DNA from: Treponema sp.
Lineage (GTDB): Bacteria > Spirochaetota > Spirochaetia > Treponematales > Treponemataceae
Direction of reading: 5' to 3'
Length of the DNA: 64,000 nucleotides
NCBI GenBank assembly: GCA_017934745.1
Contig: JAGBIY010000047.1
Span: 62,001 to 126,000 of the forward strand
Below, in pieces: positions 1 to 9,972 of this stretch (position 1 is the first letter of the stretch; each line of letters begins with the position of its first letter). The notes under the pieces are model-generated. The model saw only the letters and a list, made by a program, of their open reading frames with translations, was not told the origin of the DNA and searched no databases. Position numbers and translations under genes: made by a program.

Positions 1-195
1 TCCGACTTTCAACTGACCGTCGGAAAGGAAGCTTGAGACATAGACGGTGGCGTACGCCAAATCGCGGGCCACCTCCACCCTGTTCACGCAAAGATGCGTC
101 GAGACGCGGGGGTCTTTCACCTGTTCCTTCGCTATAAGCATGGAAATCTCGTCCCGTATCTGATTCCCAAGCCTGAGCATTCTGAATTCACCCAT
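1..195 (-). CDS. rbfA: Ribosome-binding factor A, 3' truncated by window edge
   Basis: Reading the minus strand from an ATG at 193-195 gives MGEFRMLRLGNQIRDEIS and then a VKDPRV motif followed by a beta strand. This is the N-terminal KH-like fold of RbfA, a 30S maturation and cold-adaptation factor that binds near 16S rRNA helix 1. Only about 65 residues are inside the window. The start lies 3 nt after the infB stop, and the last codons of infB (GAGGAG) provide its ribosome-binding site, so the two genes are translationally coupled. Order rimP-nusA-infB-rbfA is the classical bacterial operon. Confidence 0.85.
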   Translation of the reverse strand, partial: MGEFRMLRLGNQIRDEISMLIAKEQVKDPRVSTHLCVNRVEVARDLAYATVYVSSFLSDGQLKVG

Positions 196-198
196 TTG

Positions 199-2877
199 CT
201 ACTCCTCAACAGACGAAGAGGCGGCGGCGGCCTTTTCTGCGGCCTCCTTCTCCTTCGCCTGGGCGATGGAATCGTTGAGCTTCCTGGCGACTTCGACATA
301 CTCGAAGATTTCGAAAGTGTCTCCGACCTGGATGTCCTGCCAGTTCTCCAATCCGATACCGCACTCGAATCCGTATGTGACTTCCTTCGCGTCGTCCTTG
401 AAACGCTTGAGGGAAGAGATTTTTCCAGTGAATTTCACGACACCGTCCCTGATGAGGTTCACGCTGCTCGTTCTCTTGACGACACCTTCCGTGACGTAGC
501 ATCCGGCGATGAGGCCGACCTTCGGCACGCGGAAAGTGTTCCTGACCTCGACCATTCCCGTGACTTCCTCTTTCGTGTCCGGCTTGAGCATTCCTTCCAT
601 TGCGGCCTGAATCTCTTCCACACACTTGTAGATGATGTTGTATTTCCTGATTTCGACCTTCTCCTGATCCGCCAGAAGCTTGGCCTTCGGTGTCGGGCGG
701 ACGTTGAAGCCGATGATGATTGCGTTCTCGTCCGCGGCGGCCAATGAGACGTCGCTTTCGTTGATGGCACCTGCGGAAGAATGGATGACCGCGAGCCTGA
801 TTTCAGGCGTAGAAAGCTTCTCCAAGGAAGCCTTGAGAGCCTCGGCAGAACCCTGCAAATCCGCCTTGATGATGACCTTGAATTCCTTGACTTCGCTGGC
901 TTCAATCGTAGAGAAGAGGTTGTCCAAAGTGACCTTCTTGACGGCCTTGGCGTCCTCGAACCTCTTGAGCTCCTGCCTCTTGGCAGAAATAGCGCGCGCG
1001 TCCTTCTCAGACTCGGTGACCTGAATCGGGTCTCCGGCGTTCGGCATGGCCTCAAGTCCGAGCACCTCGACCGGCATGCTTGGTGTCGCCTCGGAAACGC
1101 GCTCTCCACGGTCGTTGAACATGGCGCGGACGCGTCCTGAGTAGATTCCGGCCACGAGCGGGTCTCCGATTTTGAGCGTACCCGACTGCACGACGACAGA
1201 AGCGACGACACCGCGCCCCTGGTCGACGCGCGACTCGATGACCTTTCCTTCTGCGCGGGTGTCGTAAGGAGCCTTGAGTTCCAAGACCTCAGCCTGAAGA
1301 AGAATAGCGTCGAGCAAATCGTCGATTCCCAAGCCCTTGAGAGCGGAGATTTTCACATACATAGTGTCGCCGCCCCATTCCTCTGGAGTAAGGCCACGCT
1401 CGGAAAGCTGCGTCATGACGCGCTCCGGGTTCGCATCCGGCTTGTCTATCTTGTTCACGGCGACGATGATTGGAACCTTCGCGTCCTTGGCGTGGCTGAG
1501 AGCTTCGAGAGTCTGAGGCATCACGCCGTCGTCGGCAGCGACTACGAGGACTACGAGGTCGGTAATCTGGGCGCCGCGCGCGCGCATCATCGTGAACGCC
1601 TCGTGTCCAGGAGTGTCCAGGAACGTGATTGTTCCCTTGGCCGTGTGGACCTGGTAGGCACCGATTTTCTGCGTGATTCCGCCGGCCTCTCCAGCCGCCA
1701 CGTTCGTCTTCCTGATTGCGTCCAAAGTCTTCGTCTTTCCGTGGTCGACGTGTCCCATGACGGTGACGATTGGAGGACGTACCTTGAAACTGGACTCGTC
1801 GCCCTTGTCGCTCTCGATGACAGTCTCGTCGTAGAGGCTGACGAGGTGGACATCGCAACCGTACTCGGAAGCGACAATCGTGGCAGTGTCGGAATCAATC
1901 GACTGGTTTATCGTGACGAGCATTCCCATGCTCATCAATTTTCCGATGATGTCGCCGGCCTTCAGGTTCATCTTCTTGGCCAAGTCGGATACGGAAATAG
2001 TCTCCATGATGTCGATGGACTTTGGAACTACGCTCGCCTGTGTGGCCTGCTTCTTCTTGTAGAGCTCCTCCTCGTCGAAAAGCTCTTCCTTGTCTTTTCT
2101 CTGGGAATATGTCTGCTGCTTCTTTTTAGCGTTGAACTGCTTCTTGTTGGCTGCTGGAGCCGCGATAGGCGCGGGAGCGGAGCCGAACCCCGGTCTGCTG
2201 CCGAAACCTGGCCTGCTGCCAAATCCTGGTCTGCTTCCGCCCTGGCCGTTTCCATTTCTGTTGAAGCCGCCCCCCTGACCGTTCCTGTTGAAGCCACCGT
2301 TCTGGCCGTTCCTGTTGAAGCCGCCGCCCTGACCGTTTCTGTTGAAACCGCCGTTCTGGCCGTTCCTGTTGAAGCCGCCCTGGCCGCCGTTGCTGCGGTT
2401 CTGATAGTTCTCGCGGGCCTGGTTTCCATTGAAGCCGCCTTCACGCCTCTGTCCGTTGTACGAAGGTCGTCCATCGCGGCTACGGTTTCCATAACCGCCG
2501 CGGCCACGGTCGGAAAGGTTTCCGGCCTTCACGTTCGGCCTGCTGGACGTCAACTCGAAAGTCCTAGGCTTCGGAGCCGGAGCCGCAGGAGCCTGTGAAG
2601 CACCCGCAGGAGCGGATGTTTTCGGAGACGACGGTGCGGCACTCTCCTCGGCAGAGGCTCTCTGATTCTCCTGCTGGCCCTGAGGCTTCGGGGAATCCTG
2701 CTGAGGCTTGTTTCCGACTACGGAAGAAGGCCTTTTCACTACGATTTTCTTCATGCCCTTGTTTTCCTTGGAAGCGGCCGAAGCGTTGTTTCCGCCAGCA
2801 GAAGGCTTGTCCTGCGACTGAGGCTTTTTGGGATTCTTATTCAACACGAACTGTTTTTTTTCTGATTCATCTGCCAT
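199..2877 (-). CDS. infB: Translation initiation factor IF-2
   Basis: 892 residues. It brings initiator fMet-tRNA to the 30S subunit and promotes subunit joining with GTP hydrolysis. The GTPase domain is clear: GHVDHGKT (about residues 373-380), DTPGHEAF and NKID, followed by domain II and the C-terminal tRNA-binding domain. The N-terminal third is low complexity, with tandem [12 protein letters not shown] and RPGFGS repeats in place of the usual charged linker. The IF2_N helix segment ([21 protein letters not shown]) precedes the G domain. GAGG lies 8 nt before the ATG. It follows nusA by 39 nt and is co-transcribed with it. Confidence 0.97.
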   Translation of the reverse strand: MADESEKKQFVLNKNPKKPQSQDKPSAGGNNASAASKENKGMKKIVVKRPSSVVGNKPQQDSPKPQGQQENQRASAEESAAPSSPKTSAPAGASQAPAAPAPKPRTFELTSSRPNVKAGNLSDRGRGGYGNRSRDGRPSYNGQRREGGFNGNQARENYQNRSNGGQGGFNRNGQNGGFNRNGQGGGFNRNGQNGGFNRNGQGGGFNRNGNGQGGSRPGFGSRPGFGSRPGFGSAPAPIAAPAANKKQFNAKKKQQTYSQRKDKEELFDEEELYKKKQATQASVVPKSIDIMETISVSDLAKKMNLKAGDIIGKLMSMGMLVTINQSIDSDTATIVASEYGCDVHLVSLYDETVIESDKGDESSFKVRPPIVTVMGHVDHGKTKTLDAIRKTNVAAGEAGGITQKIGAYQVHTAKGTITFLDTPGHEAFTMMRARGAQITDLVVLVVAADDGVMPQTLEALSHAKDAKVPIIVAVNKIDKPDANPERVMTQLSERGLTPEEWGGDTMYVKISALKGLGIDDLLDAILLQAEVLELKAPYDTRAEGKVIESRVDQGRGVVASVVVQSGTLKIGDPLVAGIYSGRVRAMFNDRGERVSEATPSMPVEVLGLEAMPNAGDPIQVTESEKDARAISAKRQELKRFEDAKAVKKVTLDNLFSTIEASEVKEFKVIIKADLQGSAEALKASLEKLSTPEIRLAVIHSSAGAINESDVSLAAADENAIIIGFNVRPTPKAKLLADQEKVEIRKYNIIYKCVEEIQAAMEGMLKPDTKEEVTGMVEVRNTFRVPKVGLIAGCYVTEGVVKRTSSVNLIRDGVVKFTGKISSLKRFKDDAKEVTYGFECGIGLENWQDIQVGDTFEIFEYVEVARKLNDSIAQAKEKEAAEKAAAASSSVEE

Positions 2878-2916
2878 ATATACGTCCTCTATTTTTTTTC
2901 TCTAGTTAACCCAAGT

Positions 2917-4296
2917 TCACTCTTCTGGCTGTTCAGAATCATCATCAACAATCTCTACATATTTCGTGATGATCTCAAAAGCGCTCTCGACTTGCTCTTT
3001 CGTAAGAAGTCCTGATTCCAGCAAACTGCCATCATAATATGCGTCGACGAAGTTCTGGATGTCGTCATACTTTGACGACTTGAGGATTTCAGCAACGCTT
3101 CCGTCAATTTCCGAGATGTCGGAGACGACCGAGATTTCAGAAGGCTCCTCAGTCTCGCGCTCCGCCGACACGGCCTGCTCCTGACCGTCGATTGCATCCT
3201 CGGCAGGGATTTCGTTGAACAGCGGAACATTCGTCACGAACTCGCTCAAATCGAGTTCCGCCGCCTGCGACTCGGTTTTCACGTCTATCGTCCAGTCGCA
3301 AAGCCTGTTCGCCAAGCGCACGTTGTGTCCCTGACGACCGATGGCCAAAGAGAACTGGGAATCGGGCACAATTGCGAGCGCGGAACGCTTTTCGGCGTCC
3401 GTGACAATGACACGGCTCACAGCCGCAGGAGAAAGAGCGTTCGCGATGAATTTCGTCGGATCTTCGTCGTAGCGGAGAACGTCTATTTTCTCGCCGTCAA
3501 TCTCCTTTATGACGTTCTGGATTCTCGCGCCCTTCATGCCGACGCACGCGCCGACAGGATCGACGTTCTCGTGGTCCGTGTAAACGGCGATTTTCGTCCT
3601 GTATCCGGCATCGCGCACGATTTTCTTTATCTCTACAGTCTTGTCGGCAAGCTCAGGAACCTCAAGCTCAAGGATGTTCTTGACGAGGTTCGGGTCAATC
3701 CTGCTCAAAACGAGCTGGAGAGCGGACGACGTCTTCCTGACATCCATGACAAGGGCCTTGATGCGGTCGTCTTTCTCAAAGTGCTCGACCGGATTCTGGA
3801 ATTTGAACGGAAGAACGCCCTCGACATCGTTTCCGATTTCGACGTAGACGCTTCCCTTGTACTCTCTTTGATAGTAGCCGATTATTATCTGCCCCTTCTT
3901 GTCCTTGTACTCTTCGTAGAGCCTGTCCTTGTAGGATTCGTTGAGGTTCTGGTGGGCGCGCTGCTTTCCTGTCGTGACGGCCGCTATCGAGAAGTCCTTC
4001 TTCGGATCGATGAGGATGTCGATTTCGTCGCCAGGCTCGCACTCGGAAGAAAGCTTCAAAGCGTCCTCAAGCTCGATTTCGGTGACAGGATCGTAGATTC
4101 CGTCGAGGATGGTCTTCCTTGAATAAACCGAGACGTCGGACATGTCGTCCTCGAATTTCACTATGCAGTTGCTGTCAGTTCCGAAAGCCTTCTTGTAGGA
4201 AGCCTTCAACATATCCTCGATTGTCCTTTTCACCGAATCAACCGAATATCCTTTCTCGTCCATCAACGCCTTAATGGCTTCTGATATTTCTGACAT
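2917..4296 (-). CDS. nusA: Transcription termination/antitermination factor NusA
   Basis: 459 residues from the chosen ATG (MSEISEAIKAL). This start has a GGGGG Shine-Dalgarno 9 nt upstream; an in-frame ATG nine codons earlier does not. NusA binds RNA polymerase and nascent RNA, modulating pausing, intrinsic termination and rRNA antitermination. Visible parts are the N-terminal RNAP-binding domain, an S1 domain (KGQIIIGYYQREYKGSVYVE region), KH1 (VGACVGMKGARIQNV) and KH2 (LAIGRQGHNVRLA), then an acidic tail of about 110 residues. The tail lacks the paired acidic repeats of E. coli NusA. It sits between rimP and infB, as in most bacteria. Confidence 0.95.
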   Translation of the reverse strand: MSEISEAIKALMDEKGYSVDSVKRTIEDMLKASYKKAFGTDSNCIVKFEDDMSDVSVYSRKTILDGIYDPVTEIELEDALKLSSECEPGDEIDILIDPKKDFSIAAVTTGKQRAHQNLNESYKDRLYEEYKDKKGQIIIGYYQREYKGSVYVEIGNDVEGVLPFKFQNPVEHFEKDDRIKALVMDVRKTSSALQLVLSRIDPNLVKNILELEVPELADKTVEIKKIVRDAGYRTKIAVYTDHENVDPVGACVGMKGARIQNVIKEIDGEKIDVLRYDEDPTKFIANALSPAAVSRVIVTDAEKRSALAIVPDSQFSLAIGRQGHNVRLANRLCDWTIDVKTESQAAELDLSEFVTNVPLFNEIPAEDAIDGQEQAVSAERETEEPSEISVVSDISEIDGSVAEILKSSKYDDIQNFVDAYYDGSLLESGLLTKEQVESAFEIITKYVEIVDDDSEQPEE

Positions 4297-4365
4297 TTTT
4301 ATGTACCCCCGTCCAAAAATCAAATTTCTGTTAGACCTGTTTTGGAACTGTCTCCACAGTCCCGC

Positions 4366-4845
4366 TTATATGTGAATGAATTTCGCCTTAGCTATGTCCT
4401 GATACTCGACAGTCCTGACAGTTCCGTCGACCTCAGGATTCTCCGACTCGACTTTCAGAGAGACGGACTTGTCGTCCGACGACACAAGCTCGCCGCCGAT
4501 CCAGTCCGACACGGATTTGCTGAAAACCCTGATTTTTCTTCCAACGAAGAACCTGAATTCCGCCGCGTTCTTTATGTTCCGCTCCATTCCGGGAGAGGAA
4601 AGCTCCATGGCGATGTTGTCCGTTCCAAGAATCTCCTCCAAGCGGGCGAGCAAAGCCCTGTGGACCTTCGCGCAATCGTTCACGCTGATGTTCTCGCCAG
4701 AGTCCTTGCTGGCGACAACGGACTGGACCTGCGTCACACCCCTCTGCGGAGAAATCTTGAGTTCGACAAGGTAGTAGCCAAGCCCTTCCACAAGTTCAGC
4801 GCACTCGGAATAGTGCTGATAAGAATCTAATGAAGTGTATTCCAT
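4366..4845 (-). CDS. rimP: Ribosome maturation factor RimP
   Basis: 159 residues from MEYTSLDSYQHY. RimP is needed for 30S maturation and heads the nusA operon. The family signature is visible: an N-terminal alpha/beta domain (LVELKISPQ), the conserved segment MELSSPGMERNIK, and a C-terminal SH3-like barrel with FVGRKIRVFSK. An upstream in-frame ATG (4902) is rejected because that extension would be encoded by the leader hairpin at 4881-4900; the chosen ATG has AGGAG just upstream. The start call is good but the SD spacing is short (3 nt). Confidence 0.88.
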   Translation of the reverse strand: MEYTSLDSYQHYSECAELVEGLGYYLVELKISPQRGVTQVQSVVASKDSGENISVNDCAKVHRALLARLEEILGTDNIAMELSSPGMERNIKNAAEFRFFVGRKIRVFSKSVSDWIGGELVSSDDKSVSLKVESENPEVDGTVRTVEYQDIAKAKFIHI

Positions 4846-4872
4846 AAGCTCCTGATAAAACCAAGAAATGCA

Positions 4873-4900
4873 ATAAAAAAGGACTCGTTTTTGCGAGTCC
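4873..4900 (-). terminator. Intrinsic terminator-like hairpin in the rimP-nusA leader
   Basis: On the minus strand a 7-bp stem GGACTCG/CGAGTCC with a 6-nt loop is followed directly by six U. It lies about 30 nt downstream of the predicted start site of the rimP promoter and before rimP itself. It is therefore either a leader attenuator or a terminator for readthrough from the upstream gene at 4990-6321. Confidence 0.7.
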
Positions 4901-4934
4901 ATTTGAATATAAAATATATTGAAATGTTGCAGTC

Positions 4935-4963
4935 ACAATAACAGTATCGAAGGGAAATGTCAA
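4935..4963 (-). promoter_or_regulatory. Sigma70 promoter of the rimP-nusA-infB operon
   Basis: Minus-strand TTGACA (4958-4963), 17-bp spacer, TATTGT (4935-4940). The -35 is perfect and the -10 is 4 of 6. The start site would be near 4928, giving an 80-nt leader that contains the hairpin at 4881-4900. Confidence 0.7.
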
Positions 4964-4989
4964 GGGAGACACGTCTCTTTTCAAGCCTT

Positions 4990-6321
4990 CTATTCGGATT
5001 TTTTCCCCGAAATCGAAATATCGAGCTTCTGCATGTCCATGATTGCCTGTTTCGCGTTCTGGAACCTTATCGCGGCGACCTTCGCGTCTATGGCCGGGTC
5101 GAACCTCTTGTCCAAAGCGATAGCCAAATTCCACTGCACAATCGCGCCGTCCAAGTCCCCCTCCGCATAGAGCCGAAGCCCGTTTATGTAGTATGCGTCC
5201 ACCTGGTCCTGGATTTCGGAGCGGCCTTTGTCGCCGAGTTTCACCTTCGCGGAAAGGCTTATGTGGTTCACGGGATTCTGGGACGACGTGAGGTCGAACG
5301 TGTAGTTGACGTTCATCTGGAAAGCCTTGACAAGGAATCCGCTTCCCATGCTGATGCGGGGGTTGCCGCCCTGCACGAGGAAGCCCATGTCGAAATTGAA
5401 GAAGCGGGTGACGGAAATCTCCATTCCCGACGCGATGGACAAGGCTCCGCTCGAAGAAAAATCCATGAAGTTGAGCGGTTTTCTGATTTCGGCGGTCAAC
5501 AGGATTGGAGCGAAAACCCTGTACGCGGCTCCTACGCTCAACCGAGTCGGAAGAGGATCGTCGATTCCAACCGAAGAACCGAATCCGGTGAAAGCGGCTC
5601 CCGCGTTGTTCAAGGAGAGGCCGAAGCTCAAATTGGGATTTCGGTCGGCGAAATTCTTCAAGAAATTGAATCGGAGAAGGACGCCCAAGTCCGCCATGAC
5701 GGCGAGCGCGGACTGTTCGAGGCCGGAGCCGGATATTATCTCGTCGGTCTGGTTGTCCGTGTAGTCCGGCACTCCCCTCCACGAAAAGCGCGTGTTCACA
5801 CCGACAGCCAGCCCCTTGAAATCGTATCCGGCCAAGAAGTTGTACGAGGCGTTGAGCGTCGCGGAAGTCTCGGTGTAATAGGAGCCGCCCACCCTGTCTC
5901 CGTAGAGGTTGTACTCTGAGAACGGAACGTAGAAGCACTTGACCTGCGCACCATATCCGAAATTGCCGTCGCGGCTCGTCGCGGAAATAGTCTCCATGGC
6001 GGAGTCGGCTATCCAAGCGTTGTGGAAGACGGCCAGCTCTGTCTGCGGGAGAACGGAACTAGCGGCGGGGTTGTAGTCGAAGAACGAAATGTCGTCGCAC
6101 AATGCGGTGCACGCGCTTCCGAGACTTTCGGAACGCCCCCCGACGGGAATGTTCAGGGAGCGGAACGTCGTAAGACCTTCGTTGTCGTCGGTCGCCCATT
6201 CGAAGACGTCCGCCAAAGTGGAACCGGCATCGGACATGTCGAGGGGAAAAGACCGCGGCGCGCAGAGAAACAAGAGAAAAATCGAGATAGCAATGCGAAA
6301 TTTCGACATCCTTGTCACCAT
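4990..6321 (-). CDS. UPF0164-type (FadL-like) outer-membrane protein with C-terminal helical repeat
   Basis: 443 residues with an N-terminal hydrophobic signal (ISIFLLFLCAPRSF). Amphipathic beta-strand patterns follow, with the segment GGRSESLGSACTALCDD and then DYNPAASSVLPQTELAVFH. That 'glycine-rich turn, then NPA' start is typical of the treponemal UPF0164/FadL-related barrels, which may move hydrophobic substrates across the outer membrane. Residues from about 385 on (YYINGLRLYAEGDLDGAIVQW) form one TPR-like helix pair. The ATG at 6321 is preferred: GGAG sits 7 nt upstream, whereas the ATG at 6309 has poor SD spacing. Function is by family only. Confidence 0.75.
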   Translation of the reverse strand: MVTRMSKFRIAISIFLLFLCAPRSFPLDMSDAGSTLADVFEWATDDNEGLTTFRSLNIPVGGRSESLGSACTALCDDISFFDYNPAASSVLPQTELAVFHNAWIADSAMETISATSRDGNFGYGAQVKCFYVPFSEYNLYGDRVGGSYYTETSATLNASYNFLAGYDFKGLAVGVNTRFSWRGVPDYTDNQTDEIISGSGLEQSALAVMADLGVLLRFNFLKNFADRNPNLSFGLSLNNAGAAFTGFGSSVGIDDPLPTRLSVGAAYRVFAPILLTAEIRKPLNFMDFSSSGALSIASGMEISVTRFFNFDMGFLVQGGNPRISMGSGFLVKAFQMNVNYTFDLTSSQNPVNHISLSAKVKLGDKGRSEIQDQVDAYYINGLRLYAEGDLDGAIVQWNLAIALDKRFDPAIDAKVAAIRFQNAKQAIMDMQKLDISISGKKSE

Positions 6322-6351
6322 TCAACATCTCCAAAAAACATTTTATCAGAT

Positions 6352-6531
6352 CGAATGTCGAGTTTATGCATACCGTAGTTGCAGAAACAAGCTCCCAGCG
6401 GGAACCCGCCAACAAAAACGGCAGTACCGCTCCGCGGTGGCGTTAACATCGCTTGCGATGTTTAGTGTCTTTGTTGACGGAACCCCGCTTCCGCTCGTTT
6501 CTGCCATTGCACTGTGAAAACTCGACTTTCG
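6352..6531. repeat. Palindromic MITE-like element, copy A
   Basis: 180 bp bounded by inverted ends CGAATGTCGAGTTTATGCA and, on the other strand, CGAAAGTCGAGTTTTCACA. Inside is a second pair of long complementary arms (GCAGAAACAAGCTCC side and GCAGAAACGAGCGGA side) around a small hairpin ACCGC/GCGGT. A related copy is at 15041-15202. It occupies most of the 327-bp gap between the UPF0164 gene and the next plus-strand gene. No coding capacity is apparent. Confidence 0.8.
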
Positions 6532-6648
6532 CCCTATCAATATATTATTCTCGGAAAAACAGCGAGATTTCAACAACAAATACTCTAATCGGATTCAGTT
6601 GGTTCCGAAAATTATAGATAAGAAAAATTGTCTTTTTAGAAGAAGAAA

Positions 6649-9600
6649 GTGAAAAAGCGGCTCATTCTTTCGGCATTTCTATATTTCTCTATACTTGCTC
6701 TTCAAGCTTCCAACGCGCAGGAGACGGCGCAGGAGGAAAATTCGGCGGAGGCGGAGCATCTCACGCTCAAGGAGATAGACAAACTCATAAAAGACAAGGA
6801 CTACAACCAGGCACTGCTAGAACTTACGGCGTACATGAGGGCGAACCCTAACGACTTCGACAGGGCGCAGAAGAGAGTCGAGAAAATCATGAAGATACGC
6901 TGGCTCTACGACGAAAGGGCGGAAAAGCTCGCGGAAATGATGAAGGAGAGCAAGGAGGACAGCCAGGCGACGGTCGACTACACGGACGAGGACAAGGCCA
7001 GCGACCAAGAGAAGATGGAGCTCATCACGCAGCTTGAGAACCACGAGAAGAACCAGACGGAGACTGCGGAAGAACTTACAAGGCAGGCACGAAAGGCGAT
7101 TGCGCTCAGGTTCTACCTCGACAGGTACACGAGGATAATGAAGGACGGACACGAGATGCTCATGGGCGAAAGATACGGAGAAGCTCTCGCGAAATTCCAG
7201 GAAGGATTCGACTTGAAGAAGAGCGACTCCGACAAGATTTACACGCCGGAAGTCCCGGACGGAATTCCCGTCGTCTACGAAAGCGACATAACGGAGCCGG
7301 TGACAGCCCACCTCAACAACGTGAAGAACATGGTAGCCGAATTCAATCCGTTGAAGGGCGAATGCGAATCGGCGTACAGGGAATTCATGAAAGCGGTCGC
7401 CGACAGGAACTACGCAGCCGCACTCATAGCGAACGGAAAAGTACAAAACTCGTACAAGAAATACGCCGCTCTCAGGAACAGAATACAGGACGAAGTCGTG
7501 CAGCTCAAAAAAATCGAGGACAATGTAGTCAAGAAGAACCCCGAACTCGACGAAATCAACTACATATCGTTCACGCTCGGATTCATAGAAGGGGACAAAG
7601 ACTATGCGGACACGGGCGTACTCGGAACGATGGACTATTTCTGGAACAACAGCGTCGAGAACATGAAGGACGCACTCTACGCCCTCACCCACCAGAAACT
7701 CCAGGAAATAGAAAGCGCGCTGCCGCCGGAGTCCATACGGGAGAATTCGGCGAAAATCGACGCGCAGATTGCGAACGCGAATACGGCGAAGGACTTCTCC
7801 ACGCTCGGAAGCGGCATAAACGACCTCCACAAGGAAATAAGGCTTCCGAACGGCTCCAGATACTGCGAGGGATTCACGGAATTCAACAAGTCAATGAACT
7901 TCGCCGAACGGTTCTCTTCAAGCATGGCGAACGCCATAGAAGGCTCGAAGCTCCTTTCAGACGAAAGACTAAAGAGCTTCTCGAAGAACCTCGGAAACGG
8001 AGACTTCATAGCGTCGAACGAATTTCTTTCCTCACACTTGGACGCCGCAGTCAGGTACGAAGAAATCATGAACCAGTCGAAGACGGAATCCTACGTCAAA
8101 GACGAATTGGAAAAAGAGGAAGACTTCTTCAAGATGAAGGAGATTCTCGCTGACAAGGAGAACCACACCGCGTTCGAAGTCGCCGAAGCGTTGGAAAAGA
8201 CGAAGCCGAGGATGAACAGCAAGGAAACGGCCGGAAAAGAAGTGAACGACGACGTGCTCGACTACAGGGACGTAATAGAATACCAGCTGAAGATAGCGGA
8301 GATGAACTACTCGGAGTCCCAGGGAAAATCGCACGAGATATGGGGCGGACTCGCGCGCCTTTTCGCGACGAACACGCAGAGCACCGCGAACGACTACACG
8401 CAGCTGTTCTCCCGCGCGAACGAACTCCTGAACGGAATCAGGAGCGAAGTCTACGACGAGGACGACGACATGGAAAGCGAGGAAGAAGCCGAGACTATCC
8501 TCAGGAAATACCCAAGGGAAGCGAAGGAACTCGCGGAGAAAATCATCGAGAACGCGAGCGGAAAGAACGCGACATTCAAGGATTGGAGGAAGTCGTTCGA
8601 AAAAGGAGAAAAATACAGAAGCGAGATAAAGGACTACGACGAAGGCACGAAATCAATGGACGAGTCCATAAAAGAGCTTGACAGCCTGATTTCAAAGGCG
8701 AAAAGGCTTTCGTCACAGGCCGCCATACAGGTCAGGAAAGCGGAACTCGCCATCGAGGAAGCGAAGGAGAACTACAGGAGGGCGGAACAGGAGCTTTCCA
8801 AGGAGAATTTCACGGGGGCCAGGAACTATCTCGGAAAGGCCAGCCAGAAGTACGCGGAATCGTTCAACATACAGGAGTCGATGAACGAGAGAGAGGAAAG
8901 CGACAGGCTCATAAGCGAATTGAGCGCGAGAATAGTCAGGGAAGAGAACGAGCTTGTCATCAGGGAAGTCCGCGCACTCATAAACGACGCGCAGGACCTC
9001 TACTACGACGGAGAGCTGGAATCGGCCGAGAAGAAGCTCTCCCAGGCGCAGAACAGATGGAGCACCACGAACACGGAGACCAACGAGGAAATCGAATCTC
9101 TCTTCGAACTCGTAAGCTCGGCGAGGAAGCTCCAGATTGGACGCAAAATCAAGCCTACCGACCCGCTCTACTCGGACATGTCGCAGCTTTTGAGCGTGGC
9201 GAACCAGTTCTACGAGGACGGAGAGAAGCTCATGAAGGAAGGCAAAAAGGACGAAGCGAAAGCGTCGCTGAACACGGCGAAGGAAAAGCTCGAACCGATG
9301 AGGCTAATCTATCCGCTGAACGACGACGCGGCATTCCTCAGGCTCAAAATCGAGAAACTGCTCGACCCGGAATCGTTCCAGGAAGGATTCAAGAGGCGAA
9401 TCGACGACGCGAACAAGCTGAAGGCTGCGGAGAAGCTCGCGACACTGGAGACGCTGCTCAAAATCAACCCGTCGTATCCGGGACTCGCGAAAAAAGTGGA
9501 GGACCTGCAGTACGAGCTTGGATTCAAGACGCGGCCGACAGTCGCCACATCACAGAAAACATCATCGAACGCGCAGAGGAACGCGCAGGAGGATACACAG

Positions 9601-9969
9601 CGCAGGGCGGAGAACCTCTATTCACAGGCGCAGAGCATATTCAACAGCGCGGGGAACAACCAGGCGCAGCTCAGACGGGCGAGCGCGCTCCTGGACGAAA
9701 TCATCAGGCTCTATTCGAGGGACAGGCGCGCTTCGATTTTCAGGCAGGCGACAGCCCTCAAGGACCGCATACAAAGCAGAATCGGAGGTACGGTCGTGGC
9801 AGTCCTCACGGCGGACGACGAGGCGAACTTCCAAAGGGCGCAGAACTTCGTGAACAAAGGAAACTACGACGCGGCAAACGACATTCTGGACGCGCTCTGG
9901 AAGAAGCCGGCGGCGCGGAATTCAAAGAAAATCATAGACTTGAGGACATTCGTGAAGAACAGGTTGTAG
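6649..9969 (+). CDS. Large exported coiled-coil/TPR-like protein
   Basis: 1106 residues, GTG start after AGAAGAAA. An N-terminal signal peptide (LILSAFLYFSILALQASNAQ) predicts export to the periplasm. The rest is almost entirely charged helices. TPR-like pairs are recognisable near the N-terminus (KDYNQALLELTAYMRANPND), in the middle (RYGEALAKFQEGFDL) and in the C-terminal third (YEDGEKLMKEGKKDEAKASL; KGNYDAANDILDALWKKP). No catalytic motif is visible. The stop is 3 nt before the GTG of the SpoIIE gene, so the two form an operon. A role as periplasmic partner of that phosphatase's external domain is inference. Confidence 0.7.
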   Translation: MKKRLILSAFLYFSILALQASNAQETAQEENSAEAEHLTLKEIDKLIKDKDYNQALLELTAYMRANPNDFDRAQKRVEKIMKIRWLYDERAEKLAEMMKESKEDSQATVDYTDEDKASDQEKMELITQLENHEKNQTETAEELTRQARKAIALRFYLDRYTRIMKDGHEMLMGERYGEALAKFQEGFDLKKSDSDKIYTPEVPDGIPVVYESDITEPVTAHLNNVKNMVAEFNPLKGECESAYREFMKAVADRNYAAALIANGKVQNSYKKYAALRNRIQDEVVQLKKIEDNVVKKNPELDEINYISFTLGFIEGDKDYADTGVLGTMDYFWNNSVENMKDALYALTHQKLQEIESALPPESIRENSAKIDAQIANANTAKDFSTLGSGINDLHKEIRLPNGSRYCEGFTEFNKSMNFAERFSSSMANAIEGSKLLSDERLKSFSKNLGNGDFIASNEFLSSHLDAAVRYEEIMNQSKTESYVKDELEKEEDFFKMKEILADKENHTAFEVAEALEKTKPRMNSKETAGKEVNDDVLDYRDVIEYQLKIAEMNYSESQGKSHEIWGGLARLFATNTQSTANDYTQLFSRANELLNGIRSEVYDEDDDMESEEEAETILRKYPREAKELAEKIIENASGKNATFKDWRKSFEKGEKYRSEIKDYDEGTKSMDESIKELDSLISKAKRLSSQAAIQVRKAELAIEEAKENYRRAEQELSKENFTGARNYLGKASQKYAESFNIQESMNEREESDRLISELSARIVREENELVIREVRALINDAQDLYYDGELESAEKKLSQAQNRWSTTNTETNEEIESLFELVSSARKLQIGRKIKPTDPLYSDMSQLLSVANQFYEDGEKLMKEGKKDEAKASLNTAKEKLEPMRLIYPLNDDAAFLRLKIEKLLDPESFQEGFKRRIDDANKLKAAEKLATLETLLKINPSYPGLAKKVEDLQYELGFKTRPTVATSQKTSSNAQRNAQEDTQRRAENLYSQAQSIFNSAGNNQAQLRRASALLDEIIRLYSRDRRASIFRQATALKDRIQSRIGGTVVAVLTADDEANFQRAQNFVNKGNYDAANDILDALWKKPAARNSKKIIDLRTFVKNRL

Positions 9970-9972
9970 AAA

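Noticed and set aside
1492..2598. Long plus-strand open frame opposite infB
   Set aside because: It is complementary to the repeat-rich infB region and matches no family; GC-rich third positions open the antisense frame.
4846..4902. N-terminal extension of rimP from ATG 4902
   Set aside because: The extension would be encoded by the leader hairpin and T-run, lies outside family length, and the downstream ATG has its own SD.
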